In this document: piece after piece, positions 8,683 to 17,021 of the stretch
Position numbering within the stretch: position 1 is the first letter of the stretch
How the letters are laid out: every line of letters begins with the position of its first letter
Source: Pelosinus sp. IPA-1
GTDB taxonomy: Bacteria > Bacillota > Negativicutes > DSM-13327
Length of the DNA stretch: 64,000 nucleotides
Assembly: GCF_030269905.1 (NCBI RefSeq)
Contig: NZ_BSVC01000001.1
Coordinates: forward strand, 372,001 to 436,000
Direction: 5' to 3'
Made by a program: the position numbers and the translations under genes
Notes under the pieces: model-generated
What the model was told of the DNA's origin: nothing
What the model saw: the letters and a program-made list of their open reading frames with translations, nothing else
Database searches by the model: none

Positions 8683-9330
8683 ATGGAATTTTTATCACAA
8701 TGCATCAGTTTATTTTACAAGGGTGGCCCAGTTATGTATGTTATTCTAGGATGTTCTTTCGTTGTAGTAGTGATTGCCATAGAAAGGTTTGTATATTTTC
8801 GCGATATGTCTACAGATACTCAGATCTTTATTAATAAGCTGAAGCCCTTATTGGAGAGACAGAAGATTGTTGAAGCGCAGCAAGTGTGTGAACATACGTC
8901 AGCTATAATTGGACGTTTAGCTGCAGAAGGATTAGAGGCTTATCAGCGAGAGAGCAACCCAGAAGTGGCTATGGAAGGAACAGCTGCTTTATTAGCAGCT
9001 AGATTACGAGAATATTTAAATTATCTAAGCTCGATTGTTACCTTATCTCCTTTATTAGGGTTGCTAGGAACTGTAATTGGTATGATTAATTCTTTTAGTG
9101 TTTTTAATGTGAAAAATGGGCAGCCTATGGCAATTACAGGAGGAGTTGGTGAAGCATTAGTTGCAACGGCTGCGGGATTAATTGTAGCTATTATGGCATT
9201 AATCGTGCACAGTTATTTTACCCATCGTTTGGATAAATTGGTTACGGATATGGAACAAGTCTATACTCTAGTTACAACTCGACTGCCCAGCGGAAAAAGA
9301 ACTCGGAGGGAAAATCATGAAATTGCGTAG
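8683..9330 (+). CDS. exbB: ExbB/TolQ-family energy-transducing proton channel subunit
   Basis: The 215-residue inner-membrane protein has three predicted membrane helices and the MotA/TolQ/ExbB core, including LSSIVTLSPLLGLLGTVIGMI and EALVATAAGLIVAIMALI. With ExbD it converts proton-motive force into TonB movement. The ATG at 8683 is preferred over GTG 8671, which overlaps the AAAGGAG site. Its end overlaps exbD by 14 bases. Its place after BtuFCD suggests a dedicated energiser for the B12 receptor. Confidence 0.92.
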   Translation: MEFLSQCISLFYKGGPVMYVILGCSFVVVVIAIERFVYFRDMSTDTQIFINKLKPLLERQKIVEAQQVCEHTSAIIGRLAAEGLEAYQRESNPEVAMEGTAALLAARLREYLNYLSSIVTLSPLLGLLGTVIGMINSFSVFNVKNGQPMAITGGVGEALVATAAGLIVAIMALIVHSYFTHRLDKLVTDMEQVYTLVTTRLPSGKRTRRENHEIA

Positions 9331-9727
9331 CTTACGCATTGAAAATCAACCAGCGTTAATGATTATTCCGATGATCGATATTATATTTTTTTTGTTAGTA
9401 TTTTTTATGATGAGTACCTTATATATGGTAGAGCAGCATACCATTCCGATTAATTTACCCCAGGCTGCGACTGCACAGCAGGAAATGGACAAGAATATTA
9501 ATATTACTGTTATGCAAGATGGCAAAGTCATTTTTGATCAGGAAGAAATTCCTCTGTCTTTGTTACAAAAACGTATTGGTGTAGAACTGGTCAAGCAGCC
9601 TGAGAATATATTTATCGTGCGAGCGGATAAGCAAGCAGAGTATGGTCAAGTAGTGGCAGTATTAGATGAACTAAAATTGTCAGGGGCGCGTAGGGTGGCT
9701 GTGGCTACGGATCAGAAAGGAAGATAG
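9317..9727 (+). CDS. exbD: ExbD/TolR-family energy transduction protein
   Basis: This 136-residue protein has one N-terminal membrane helix with the essential aspartate D21 in MIPMIDIIFFLLVFF, followed by a periplasmic domain (FIVRADKQAEYGQVVAVLDEL). It overlaps exbB by 14 bases and ends 5 bases before tonB, so the three genes are co-transcribed. Confidence 0.93.
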   Translation: MKLRSLRIENQPALMIIPMIDIIFFLLVFFMMSTLYMVEQHTIPINLPQAATAQQEMDKNINITVMQDGKVIFDQEEIPLSLLQKRIGVELVKQPENIFIVRADKQAEYGQVVAVLDELKLSGARRVAVATDQKGR

Positions 9728-9732
9728 CATAC

Positions 9733-10503
9733 ATGAGATACTATCCACGCTGGCGAAAAGCGATTGTCAGTTCTATCATTTTTCATATATTGTTTTTGAG
9801 TATTGTAGGTTGGCTGGCAAGGGATTTTTTTTCACCTATAGATCCCGAGACTTATATTGAATTAGAACTATTAACAGATGCAGCAGCGGCAGGACCAAAA
9901 TCCAATGATGCATCGTCAGCTGCACAGGATACACAGCAGGCAGCAACAACGCAGCTTGCACCTGAGTCAGTTATGAAGAGTACTAGTAGTATGGTTTCAT
10001 CAGCTGTTCCTAAGGTAGTGGCTATAACAAATGAGTTAGCGGTAGTAGCTGTGGAGGCATCAGCATCCCAAGCTAGCGGTGATTATGAGCAAGAAAGTAC
10101 TTCTTCAGCTACAGGTACAACTAGTGGAGGGAGTTTGAACGAATCAGGCAAAGGCACTACTGCCGGCCATGGCGGCGGTGGTAGTGGAAAAGCAGGTAAT
10201 GGTAGTGGTAATAGCTCTGGAACTACGCAGATCACTAGGCCAAGTATTTTATCCAAGGTAGAACCTACTTACCCTGAAGCAGCGCGAATGGCTGGTTTAC
10301 AAGGTACTGTTCAGGTTAAAATACAAATATTGGCCAATGGTTTACCTGGAGAGGTAACGGTAAATAGTTCGTCAGGACAGAATAGTTTAGATGAGGCAGC
10401 GATAGAAGCGGTCAGGCAATGGCGATTTATACCCGCGAAAAATCGAGGGGGTGTTAACATCATGTGTTATACAACAATACCCATCGTTTTTCGCTTGAGG
10501 TAA
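9733..10503 (+). CDS. tonB: TonB-family energy transducer
   Basis: The 256-residue protein has an N-terminal membrane anchor (residues about 10-30), a long periplasmic linker and a C-terminal TonB domain (about 165-256) containing PTYPEAARMAGLQGTVQVKI and AIEAVRQWRFIPAK. The linker is unusual: instead of the Pro/Lys/Glu-rich rod of typical TonB it is rich in Ala, Ser, Thr and Gly, including runs such as GGGGSGKAGNGSGNSSGTT. It should link ExbBD to the outer-membrane receptor encoded upstream. Confidence 0.9.
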   Translation: MRYYPRWRKAIVSSIIFHILFLSIVGWLARDFFSPIDPETYIELELLTDAAAAGPKSNDASSAAQDTQQAATTQLAPESVMKSTSSMVSSAVPKVVAITNELAVVAVEASASQASGDYEQESTSSATGTTSGGSLNESGKGTTAGHGGGGSGKAGNGSGNSSGTTQITRPSILSKVEPTYPEAARMAGLQGTVQVKIQILANGLPGEVTVNSSSGQNSLDEAAIEAVRQWRFIPAKNRGGVNIMCYTTIPIVFRLR

Positions 10504-10595
10504 GAAAAATAGGCGTAAACCTACTTATTGATGTAGTAAAACCATAGAGTCAGGGTATATAATGAAGAAATAAATAAAAAAACAGGAGCTGACTT

Positions 10596-11363
10596 ATGGA
10601 TTATTCTTTTGAGGGGAAAGTAGCTATTATTACTGGCGGTACTTCTGGCATTGGCTTAGAGACAGGACGCCAATTGTTATCACAAGGCGCCAAAGTAGCT
10701 CTCGTTGGGAGTCAGGAAGAAAAGGGAAAAATGGCCTTGCAAGAACTAGCTAGTTTTGAGGAACAGGTACGCTTTATTCAAGGTGATATTCGTAAGGTTC
10801 GGCAATGCCAAGAGGTCGTAGACAAGGCAGTGGCCTTGTTTGGTAGGCTTGATATCGTCATTAATTCTGCTGGCATCTATATGGAGAAACTTATTGGCGA
10901 AGTGAGCGAAGATGAGTTTGATAATATGATGAATGTGAATATAAAGGGAACTTACTTTATTTGTAAATATGCCTTACCTCACCTGCGTCAAAGAGGGGGC
11001 GGGGCGATTGTAAATATTTCATCTGATGCAGGGATTAATGGAAATTCTTTGTGTACAACATATTGTGCATCCAAAGGTGCAGTGACGACCTTTACAAAGG
11101 CGTTGTCCTTAGAGAGTATTCATTATGGAATTCGTGCGAATTGTGTATGTCCAGGTGATGTAAATACCCCTATGCTGCAGCAGCAATTAGCAGGAGTCGA
11201 TAACCCGCAGGAATATTTACGCGATATGTCCTCGATTTATCCCATTGGGCGTATTGGTGAGGCTCATGAGATTGCCAATGTTATTTGTTTTCTGGCATCA
11301 GAGCAAGCATCCTTTGTTAACGGGGCTGTGTGGAGCGTTGACGGTGGTTTGACATCCTGTTAA
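10596..11363 (+). CDS. Short-chain dehydrogenase/reductase (SDR)
   Basis: The 255-residue classical SDR has the NAD(P)-binding motif TGGTSGIGLE near residue 13, an NSAG variant of the NNAG motif, the catalytic S-Y-K set (NISSDAG, YCASK) and the C-terminal SVDGG segment. The substrate cannot be read from sequence; relatives are annotated as 3-oxoacyl-ACP reductases or sugar dehydrogenases. It follows tonB by 92 bases with no clear terminator between, so it may be read through from the B12 operon. A TATAAT at 10558-10563 lacks a good -35. Confidence 0.88.
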   Translation: MDYSFEGKVAIITGGTSGIGLETGRQLLSQGAKVALVGSQEEKGKMALQELASFEEQVRFIQGDIRKVRQCQEVVDKAVALFGRLDIVINSAGIYMEKLIGEVSEDEFDNMMNVNIKGTYFICKYALPHLRQRGGGAIVNISSDAGINGNSLCTTYCASKGAVTTFTKALSLESIHYGIRANCVCPGDVNTPMLQQQLAGVDNPQEYLRDMSSIYPIGRIGEAHEIANVICFLASEQASFVNGAVWSVDGGLTSC

Positions 11364-11368
11364 TATGC

Positions 11369-11395
11369 TTGACAAGTTAAATTTTTTATTATACA
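11369..11395 (+). promoter_or_regulatory. Candidate promoter of the second B12 riboswitch operon
   Basis: TTGACA (11369-11374), just after the SDR stop, is followed after 15 bases by TATACA (11390-11395). The spacing equals that of the promoter proposed for riboswitch 1. The short spacer keeps confidence moderate. Confidence 0.45.
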
Positions 11396-11423
11396 GTTAT
11401 TACTAAGAGAACAGTGAAAATTA

Positions 11424-11630
11424 AATATTGACGGTATAGGTGCCCTTGTGGGCTTAATAGGGAAGTCGGTTTAAATCCGGCGCGGTCCCGCCACTGTAAT
11501 GAGGAGCGAATCCATAGTTATGCCACTGAAAAATGATTTTTCGGGAAGGTGTGGATAAGTAATGATTCAAAGCCAGGAGAACTGCCTATATAGCAATCGC
11601 CGTTATAACCTGCGAGAGATAGGGAGGAGA
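11424..11630 (+). ncRNA. Cobalamin riboswitch 2
   Basis: The same conserved blocks as riboswitch 1 appear in order: ATAGGTGCCC, TTAATAGGGAAG, GGCGCGGTCCCGCCACTGTAA, a variable arm around AAAAATGATTTTT, the B12 box AGCCAGGAGAACTGCC and AACCTGCGAGAGATAGGGA. The core is nearly identical to copy 1 while the peripheral arms differ. It controls cbiL and the second BtuFCD set. Confidence 0.96.
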
Positions 11631-11716
11631 TTAGTGCAATTGTACTGAATGCGAGATCAAAATGCCCCTTGGCAACGATTTTTCATTATTACAGAGTTCT
11701 ATAATTGTATTTATTG

Positions 11717-11750
11717 AAATCTTCCAGCTAATGTAACGGAAGGTTTTTTT
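11717..11750 (+). terminator. Intrinsic terminator, expression platform of riboswitch 2
   Basis: AAATCTTCC (11717-11725) pairs with GGAAGGTTT (11738-11746) with one wobble, and a T-run extends to 11750. It lies 50 bases before the cbiL start and probably stops transcription when corrinoid is bound. Confidence 0.75.
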
Positions 11751-11799
11751 GTTGTTACGAGATATTTAACATACTACAAATCATGCTGAGGAGGACGTT

Positions 11800-12507
11800 A
11801 TGTCAGGAATTTTTTATGGTGTTGGTGTAGGACCAGGGGATCCCCAATTACTTACATTAAAGGCAGTAGAAGTAATCAAAAATGCGGATGTTGTTATTGC
11901 TCCTAAAACGGAGAAAAAAGAAGACAGTACAGCGCTATCCATTGCTCGTCCCTATTTGAAAGCTGATGTTGAGATATTAAAGTTGGTTTTCCCAATGGTA
12001 AGCAATACTGATACTTTGGCAGATGCATGGGAAAACAATAAAAATAGTATCTTAAAAGAATTACAAGCAGGGAAAAAGGTTGTATTTTTAACATTGGGGG
12101 ATCCAATGTTTTATAGTACATATATGTATGTTTATCGCTTATTAAAGGACTGTGGACACGGGATCGAAACCATACCTGGTGTTCCTGCTTTTTGTGCCAT
12201 AGGCAGTCAGTTAGGGCAACCTTTAGCAGAGGGCAATGATGTAATTAGCATTATTCCTGCTACAATGGCAGAGGGAGAAATGGATAAAGTATTAGCTATT
12301 TCTGATAATGTTGTATTAATGAAAGTATATAAGAACTTCGGAAAAGTAGTAGAAAAACTGGAACAGTATGGTTTTGGTGATAATGCGGTTATGATTAGCA
12401 AATGTGGTTTGCCTGATGAACAGGTAAGCTATAATTTAAGCGAAGTTGATGGAACAAACGTTAATTATTTGACGACAATTTTGGCAAAGAAACGCAAACT
12501 TGGCTAG
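11800..12507 (+). CDS. cbiL: Cobalt-precorrin-2 C20-methyltransferase (CbiL/CobI)
   Basis: The 235-residue tetrapyrrole methyltransferase adds the C20 methyl group from S-adenosylmethionine during corrin ring synthesis. It shows GVGVGPGDPQLLTLKAVEVI at the N-terminus and FLTLGDPMFYSTYMYVYRLL near residue 100, both typical of CbiL/CobI. AGGAGG lies 5 bases before the ATG. It is the only corrin-ring enzyme in the window. The anaerobic lifestyle suggested by the neighbouring genes favours the cobalt-first (cbi) name. Confidence 0.9.
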   Translation: MSGIFYGVGVGPGDPQLLTLKAVEVIKNADVVIAPKTEKKEDSTALSIARPYLKADVEILKLVFPMVSNTDTLADAWENNKNSILKELQAGKKVVFLTLGDPMFYSTYMYVYRLLKDCGHGIETIPGVPAFCAIGSQLGQPLAEGNDVISIIPATMAEGEMDKVLAISDNVVLMKVYKNFGKVVEKLEQYGFGDNAVMISKCGLPDEQVSYNLSEVDGTNVNYLTTILAKKRKLG

Positions 12508-12544
12508 ACTTATATGGAATTATAAAAAAGGGATGAATGATTTC

Positions 12545-12578
12545 GCCGGATAGCTTTATCCGGCCTTTCCCATTTTTT
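12545..12578 (+). terminator. Hairpin terminator or attenuator between cbiL and btuF2
   Basis: GCCGGATA (12545-12552) pairs perfectly with TATCCGGC (12557-12564) around a GCTT loop, and CTTTCCCATTTTTTT follows. It may lower transport gene expression relative to cbiL. Confidence 0.7.
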
Positions 12579-12600
12579 TATGTATGAAAGGGGAATTGTT

Positions 12601-13569
12601 GTGAAAGGGAAATTTGCTTATTTGATTTGTATACTTAGTGTAATGAGTCTAATTTTTACAGGATGTGCTTCTCAACCTCAAGATAAGGCGATAACAAAAT
12701 CATCTGGTGATTATTTGCAGATGACAGATGACGCGGGACGTTCAGTGGTACTTCCCAAAAAGCCACAACGTATCGTTGTGTTATCTACTTCTTATTTAGA
12801 TATGTTATATGGTATCGGCGGCAAGGCTGTAGGACGCCCTAGTTCAAAGACACCTCAAACCTTTCCAGCATCCCAAGACCTTTCGGAAGTAGGGTTCGTC
12901 TATAATGTAAATAGTGAGCAGGTGTTAGCATTGCAACCTGATTTAGTAATTGGTTTTCAAGGAATTCATGATAAATTAGTTCCTATATTGGAAAGCAGTA
13001 AGATTCCCGTTATGATACTAAAAATGAAAACCTATGATGATATTTTAGCAAAGGTAAAACTATTTGGTGATATAGCTGGTACTCAAGAACAGGCTCAGAG
13101 TCTTCTTACTGAGATGCAGACAAAAATTAATGGAGTAACAGCCAAATTGCCAGCACAAAGTAAAAAAGTAGTGATATTACATGCGACAGCGAAAAATGTT
13201 ACTGTAGAGCTAGAAAATACAATTGCTGGTAATGTGGCGAACATTTTAAAAATCAAAAACATTGCCGCAGGCAGTACGCCTATGGTTGGTGATGGCGAAG
13301 TCACTCCCTATAGTTTAGAAAAATTGGTAGAAGGCGATGCAGACGCTATTTTGGTGGTAACCATGGGGAATATGACAGAAATTGAAAAAAGAATGAAAGC
13401 AGACATTGAAAGTAATCCAGCCTGGAACGGTTTACGAGCGGTAAAGACAGGAAAGGTATTTTTTCTGCCAGGGGAATTATTTCAACTAAATCCTGGTATT
13501 CGTTTTCATGAATCTGTTGAATATATGGCAAAAGTAGTATATCCAGAGGTTTATGGCAATGTTAAGTAG
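12601..13569 (+). CDS. Second corrinoid/metal-chelate substrate-binding lipoprotein (BtuF2)
   Basis: The 322-residue protein has a lipoprotein signal ending SLIFTGC (C22) and a periplasmic binding fold with LPKKPQRIVVLSTSYLDMLYGIGG, LALQPDLVIGFQG and a C-terminal EYMAKVVYPEVYG. GTG 12601 is chosen because AAAGGGG lies 7 bases upstream; the in-frame ATG at 12580 has no site. It is clearly diverged from the BtuF at 5356, so the two importers may prefer different corrinoids or one may take a ferric chelate. Riboswitch control favours corrinoid. Confidence 0.83.
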   Translation: MKGKFAYLICILSVMSLIFTGCASQPQDKAITKSSGDYLQMTDDAGRSVVLPKKPQRIVVLSTSYLDMLYGIGGKAVGRPSSKTPQTFPASQDLSEVGFVYNVNSEQVLALQPDLVIGFQGIHDKLVPILESSKIPVMILKMKTYDDILAKVKLFGDIAGTQEQAQSLLTEMQTKINGVTAKLPAQSKKVVILHATAKNVTVELENTIAGNVANILKIKNIAAGSTPMVGDGEVTPYSLEKLVEGDADAILVVTMGNMTEIEKRMKADIESNPAWNGLRAVKTGKVFFLPGELFQLNPGIRFHESVEYMAKVVYPEVYGNVK

Positions 13570-14575
13570 AAAAATTCTCTTTAGTACTATACTTGGTGAC
13601 CGGAGTCGATGGCGATTTTTTATTATCCTAGTATTCGCAGTTTGTGCTTTTTGCGGCATTCTGCTTAGTTTACGTGTTGGATCCTTAGCGATAAGTGTCA
13701 ATGATATTGTATCGGCTATTCTTTCGGATAATTCAGGGGCTAATCGTCAAGTGATTTGGAATATTCGCTTGCCTCGTACTTTAGTGGGGGCCTTAGTGGG
13801 TATTAATTTGTCCCTAGCGGGGGCAATTCTTCAAGGTGTCATGAAAAACCCTTTAGCGGACCCTCATATTATTGGAGTGTCTTCGGGGGCGGGATTAGCC
13901 GGTGTAAGTATTATGGTGCTGTTTCCCCATAAGGAATACTTAGTGACGCCTGTTGCTTTTATGGGAGCGATGGTGGCCGCTGTCTTTATCTATATATTAG
14001 CGTGGAAAGGTGGCATTCGCCCTGTACGCATTATCTTAGCTGGGGTGGCTGTATCAGCCTTTTTAAATTCTGCTATTTCTGCCTTATTGGTTTTCTATAG
14101 TGATCGGGTTCATGGGGCGTTGATGTGGATGGTAGGGGGCCTATCAGCTCGTAGTTGGCCTCACTTAGATATTATATTGCCGTATACGATACTTGGTGGC
14201 ACCTTAGCTATATTGGGAGCAAGACGACTTAATATATTAAACTTAGGGGACGAGATTGCCAGAGGGCTAGGGTTAAATGTGGAAGTTTCTAGAATTGCTA
14301 TGACAGCAGTGGCGGCCTTATTAGCAGCAAGCGCTGTTAGTGTGGTAGGCTTACTTGGCTTTGTCGGACTTATCGTACCCCACGCGGCGAGGTTATTAGT
14401 GGGTTCTGATTATCGTTATTTATTACCTGCCTCCGCTTTACTAGGCGTAGCAGTTGTTACCTTAAGTGATACCTTGGCAAGAGTTCTATTCTCCCCAATT
14501 GAAATTCCCGTAGGGATCATTATGGCCTTTATAGGCGCGCCCTTTTTTCTCTACTTATTAAGGAGGGATGCCTAA
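13559..14575 (+). CDS. Second FecCD-family permease (BtuC2)
   Basis: The 338-residue polytopic permease has family motifs NIRLPRTLVGALVGINLSLAG, KNPLADPHIIGVSSGAGLAG and GLLGFVGLIVPHAARLLVG. ATG 13559 is preferred over ATG 13553 because AGAGG at 13545-13549 is then 9 rather than 3 bases away. The gene overlaps the end of btuF2 by 11 bases, and its TAA overlaps the ATPase start. Confidence 0.9.
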   Translation: MLSRKILFSTILGDRSRWRFFIILVFAVCAFCGILLSLRVGSLAISVNDIVSAILSDNSGANRQVIWNIRLPRTLVGALVGINLSLAGAILQGVMKNPLADPHIIGVSSGAGLAGVSIMVLFPHKEYLVTPVAFMGAMVAAVFIYILAWKGGIRPVRIILAGVAVSAFLNSAISALLVFYSDRVHGALMWMVGGLSARSWPHLDIILPYTILGGTLAILGARRLNILNLGDEIARGLGLNVEVSRIAMTAVAALLAASAVSVVGLLGFVGLIVPHAARLLVGSDYRYLLPASALLGVAVVTLSDTLARVLFSPIEIPVGIIMAFIGAPFFLYLLRRDA

Positions 14576-15366
14576 TGACCTTTATGAAAGGAGAGGGGTT
14601 GTCTGTAAGTTTCGGTGATGAAATAGTGTTGAAAAATCTTTCAGTAGAAATAGAAGAAGGGAAGATTATTGCTATTTTAGGTCCGAATGGTTCAGGTAAA
14701 AGCACCTTACTTAAAGTGTTATCTCGGAATATAAAACCGAATAGGGGTAGTGTATATCTAGATGATAAGAACTTAGTGCAGTTTAGTGGGAAAATCCTTG
14801 CTCAAAAAATGGCTGTATTGCCTCAATCACCCCAGGCACCTAGTGATTTAACAGTGAAAGATTTAGTCGAATTTGGACGTTTTCCTCACCAAAGTTGGTG
14901 GCAAGGTAAATCAAAACAAGATGATGATTGTGTAGGTTGGGCCTTGCGGCAAACAGGCCTTATCCAGATGGCCGATCGAGTGGTTAGTACCCTGTCTGGC
15001 GGTGAACGGCAAAGGGTTTGGATTGCGATGGCTTTGGCCCAAAAACCTGAGATTTTGCTTTTGGATGAGCCAACCACCTACCTTGATATTTGTCATCAGT
15101 TAGAAATAATGGAACTGCTAGCTAACTTTAATAATGAGCAACATCTTACAGTAGTGATGGTGCTGCATGATATTAATCATGCAGCTCGATATTCGGATTA
15201 TGTTGTTGTTGTGCAAGAGGGACAGGTTTTTGCTGCAGGTAGTCCGCGGGAAGTCATTACAGAACATACTTTACGAGAAGTTTTTGGTGTTGAGAGTGAG
15301 GTTATTCTCGATAAGGCAGGAAAACCAGTAGTCATCATTCAGGGATTAACCTGTAAGATAGGCTAA
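14575..15366 (+). CDS. Second corrinoid-type ABC importer ATPase (BtuD2)
   Basis: The 263-residue ABC ATPase has Walker A GPNGSGKST at residues 36-44, signature LSGGERQRVWIAMALAQ, Walker B LLLDEPTTYLD and the switch histidine in VLHDINHAARY. AGGAGG lies 8 bases before the start, and the ATG shares a base with the btuC2 stop. It has the normal family length, without the extension seen in the first ATPase. Confidence 0.91.
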   Translation: MTFMKGEGLSVSFGDEIVLKNLSVEIEEGKIIAILGPNGSGKSTLLKVLSRNIKPNRGSVYLDDKNLVQFSGKILAQKMAVLPQSPQAPSDLTVKDLVEFGRFPHQSWWQGKSKQDDDCVGWALRQTGLIQMADRVVSTLSGGERQRVWIAMALAQKPEILLLDEPTTYLDICHQLEIMELLANFNNEQHLTVVMVLHDINHAARYSDYVVVVQEGQVFAAGSPREVITEHTLREVFGVESEVILDKAGKPVVIIQGLTCKIG

Positions 15367-15394
15367 GATTTGATGATAAGTAGGGGATAGTAAA

Positions 15395-16234
15395 ATGATT
15401 CAAATAGAAGGTTTTAGCAAGAGCTTTGGTGAACGGGTTGCCGTGGATAATTTATCCTTAAGCATTGCTAAAGGAGAAGTTTTTGGCTTGTTAGGACCCA
15501 ATGGAGCCGGAAAAACAACGACGATTCGAGTGCTAACCATGTTAACGCGTCCAACAACTGGAAAAATTATTATTGATGGTTCGGAAGCATCTCAAGATGA
15601 AAAGCATATTAAGGCTGTAATCGGCGTAGTCCCGCAGCATTTCAATTTGGATATCGATTTGACTCCCAGAGAAAATCTCGAGCTTCATGGCCGTCTGCAT
15701 CATATGTTACCAGAGGTGCGGAAAAAAAGAATTGAAGAGCTACTAAAGTATGTGGAACTCGATGATCGAGCAAATGATATGGTACAGAAATTTTCTGGCG
15801 GCATGAAGCGGCGCTTAATGATTGCAAGAGCTTTATTGCACCAGCCAAAGGTTCTTTTTCTTGATGAACCGACAGTAGGACTGGATCCACAAGTGCGTCG
15901 CCGCTTATGGGATCTTATACGGCGTCTGAAAAATGAAGGACTTACGGTACTCTTGACAACCCACTATATTGAAGAGGCAGAGAACTTATGTCAACGAGTT
16001 GCGATTATGGAAAAAGGAAAACTGATTGCTATGGATAGCCCCATTGCGATTTGTAAGCGTTTTGGGGAATATGTGGTGGAGTGGTCAGACGATAAGGGGA
16101 CAAAGACAAAATTCTTTCCTGATCGAAATTCTGCTGCTAGTTTTGCCACTACCTTAACGACTACGACTACTTTGCGTCAGGCAAATCTCGAAGATGCCTT
16201 TGTTGAGTTGACGGGACGAAAGGTGGTAAATTAA
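15395..16234 (+). CDS. ABC-2 type exporter ATPase (NodI/DrrA-like)
   Basis: The 279-residue ATPase carries Walker A GPNGAGKTT at 34-42, signature FSGGMKRRLMIARALLHQ, Walker B LFLDEPTVGLD and the C-terminal region of the DrrA/NodI drug- and polysaccharide-export group (LRQANLEDAFVELTGR). It lies 28 bases after btuD2 and shares a base with the permease that follows. It is probably in the riboswitch 2 operon, but the substrate is unknown. Confidence 0.88.
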   Translation: MIQIEGFSKSFGERVAVDNLSLSIAKGEVFGLLGPNGAGKTTTIRVLTMLTRPTTGKIIIDGSEASQDEKHIKAVIGVVPQHFNLDIDLTPRENLELHGRLHHMLPEVRKKRIEELLKYVELDDRANDMVQKFSGGMKRRLMIARALLHQPKVLFLDEPTVGLDPQVRRRLWDLIRRLKNEGLTVLLTTHYIEEAENLCQRVAIMEKGKLIAMDSPIAICKRFGEYVVEWSDDKGTKTKFFPDRNSAASFATTLTTTTTLRQANLEDAFVELTGRKVVN

Positions 16235-16974
16235 TGGTATACGATATTTGGACAGTCTTTTGGCGGGATTGGCTGGTATTGAAACGGCGCATAGGCCGAT
16301 TTATTCTCTCGCGGATGGTGTCGCCCGTCTTGTACTTAGTAGCCTTTGGTTGGGGGTTAGGACGCAGTATTCAAGTAAATCAAGGCAGTTATTTGGATTT
16401 TATCGTTCCTGGTATTATTGCGTTAAATTCCATGAATATTAGTTTTAATTCCGTAGGTAGCCCACTTAATATGAGTAGGTTGTATCATAAGACATTAGAA
16501 GAATATTTAATTGCACCGATTGCCTCTAGTTCTTTTGTGATTGGAAAAGTATTATCAGGTGCCTTAAGAGGATTGATTTCATCTGTTATTATTATTGCAT
16601 TAGCCTATCTCTTTGGTGCTCATGCTTTGATTAACAGTTGGTTTTTGTTGACCTTGGTCTTAAACTGTCTGGTATTTGCCTCCATGGCCTTTGTAGCGGC
16701 TATGGTTATGAATTCACATGAAGATATGGCTAATTTTAATACCTACATATTATTGCCTATGTCCTTTTTGTGTGCCACTTTTTTTGTGCCAGATCATTTA
16801 CCAACACTTATGCGTTTACTCATTGAACTACTGCCTCTTACTCATGCAAGCTACGCTTTGCGAGCAATTGCCCTTGGGGGAGATGTACCAAAGCTTTCTT
16901 TGCTGGTTATGCTAGTTTATAGTATCTCCTTTACAGGAATCGGCATATGGTTACTCGAGAAAGTTCGTGAATAG
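16234..16974 (+). CDS. ABC-2 type exporter permease (NodJ/DrrB-like)
   Basis: The 246-residue integral membrane protein has six predicted helices and the ABC-2 segments VLYLVAFGWGLGRSI, YLDFIVPGIIALNSM and LPLTHASYALRAIALG typical of NodJ/DrrB permeases. Its start overlaps the ATPase stop. A strong terminator follows at once, marking the end of the riboswitch 2 transcription unit. Confidence 0.88.
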   Translation: MVYDIWTVFWRDWLVLKRRIGRFILSRMVSPVLYLVAFGWGLGRSIQVNQGSYLDFIVPGIIALNSMNISFNSVGSPLNMSRLYHKTLEEYLIAPIASSSFVIGKVLSGALRGLISSVIIIALAYLFGAHALINSWFLLTLVLNCLVFASMAFVAAMVMNSHEDMANFNTYILLPMSFLCATFFVPDHLPTLMRLLIELLPLTHASYALRAIALGGDVPKLSLLVMLVYSISFTGIGIWLLEKVRE

Positions 16975-16980
16975 AGAAAA

Positions 16981-17012
16981 ACATCTGCCTAATATAGGCA
17001 GATGTTTTGTTA
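16981..17012. terminator. Bidirectional intrinsic terminator
   Basis: ACATCTGCCT (16981-16990) pairs perfectly with AGGCAGATGT (16996-17005). T-rich sequence follows on the plus strand and an A-rich stretch precedes it, so it can serve both the exporter operon and the convergent amidohydrolase gene. Confidence 0.85.
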
Positions 17013-17021
17013 TTAGAAAGC

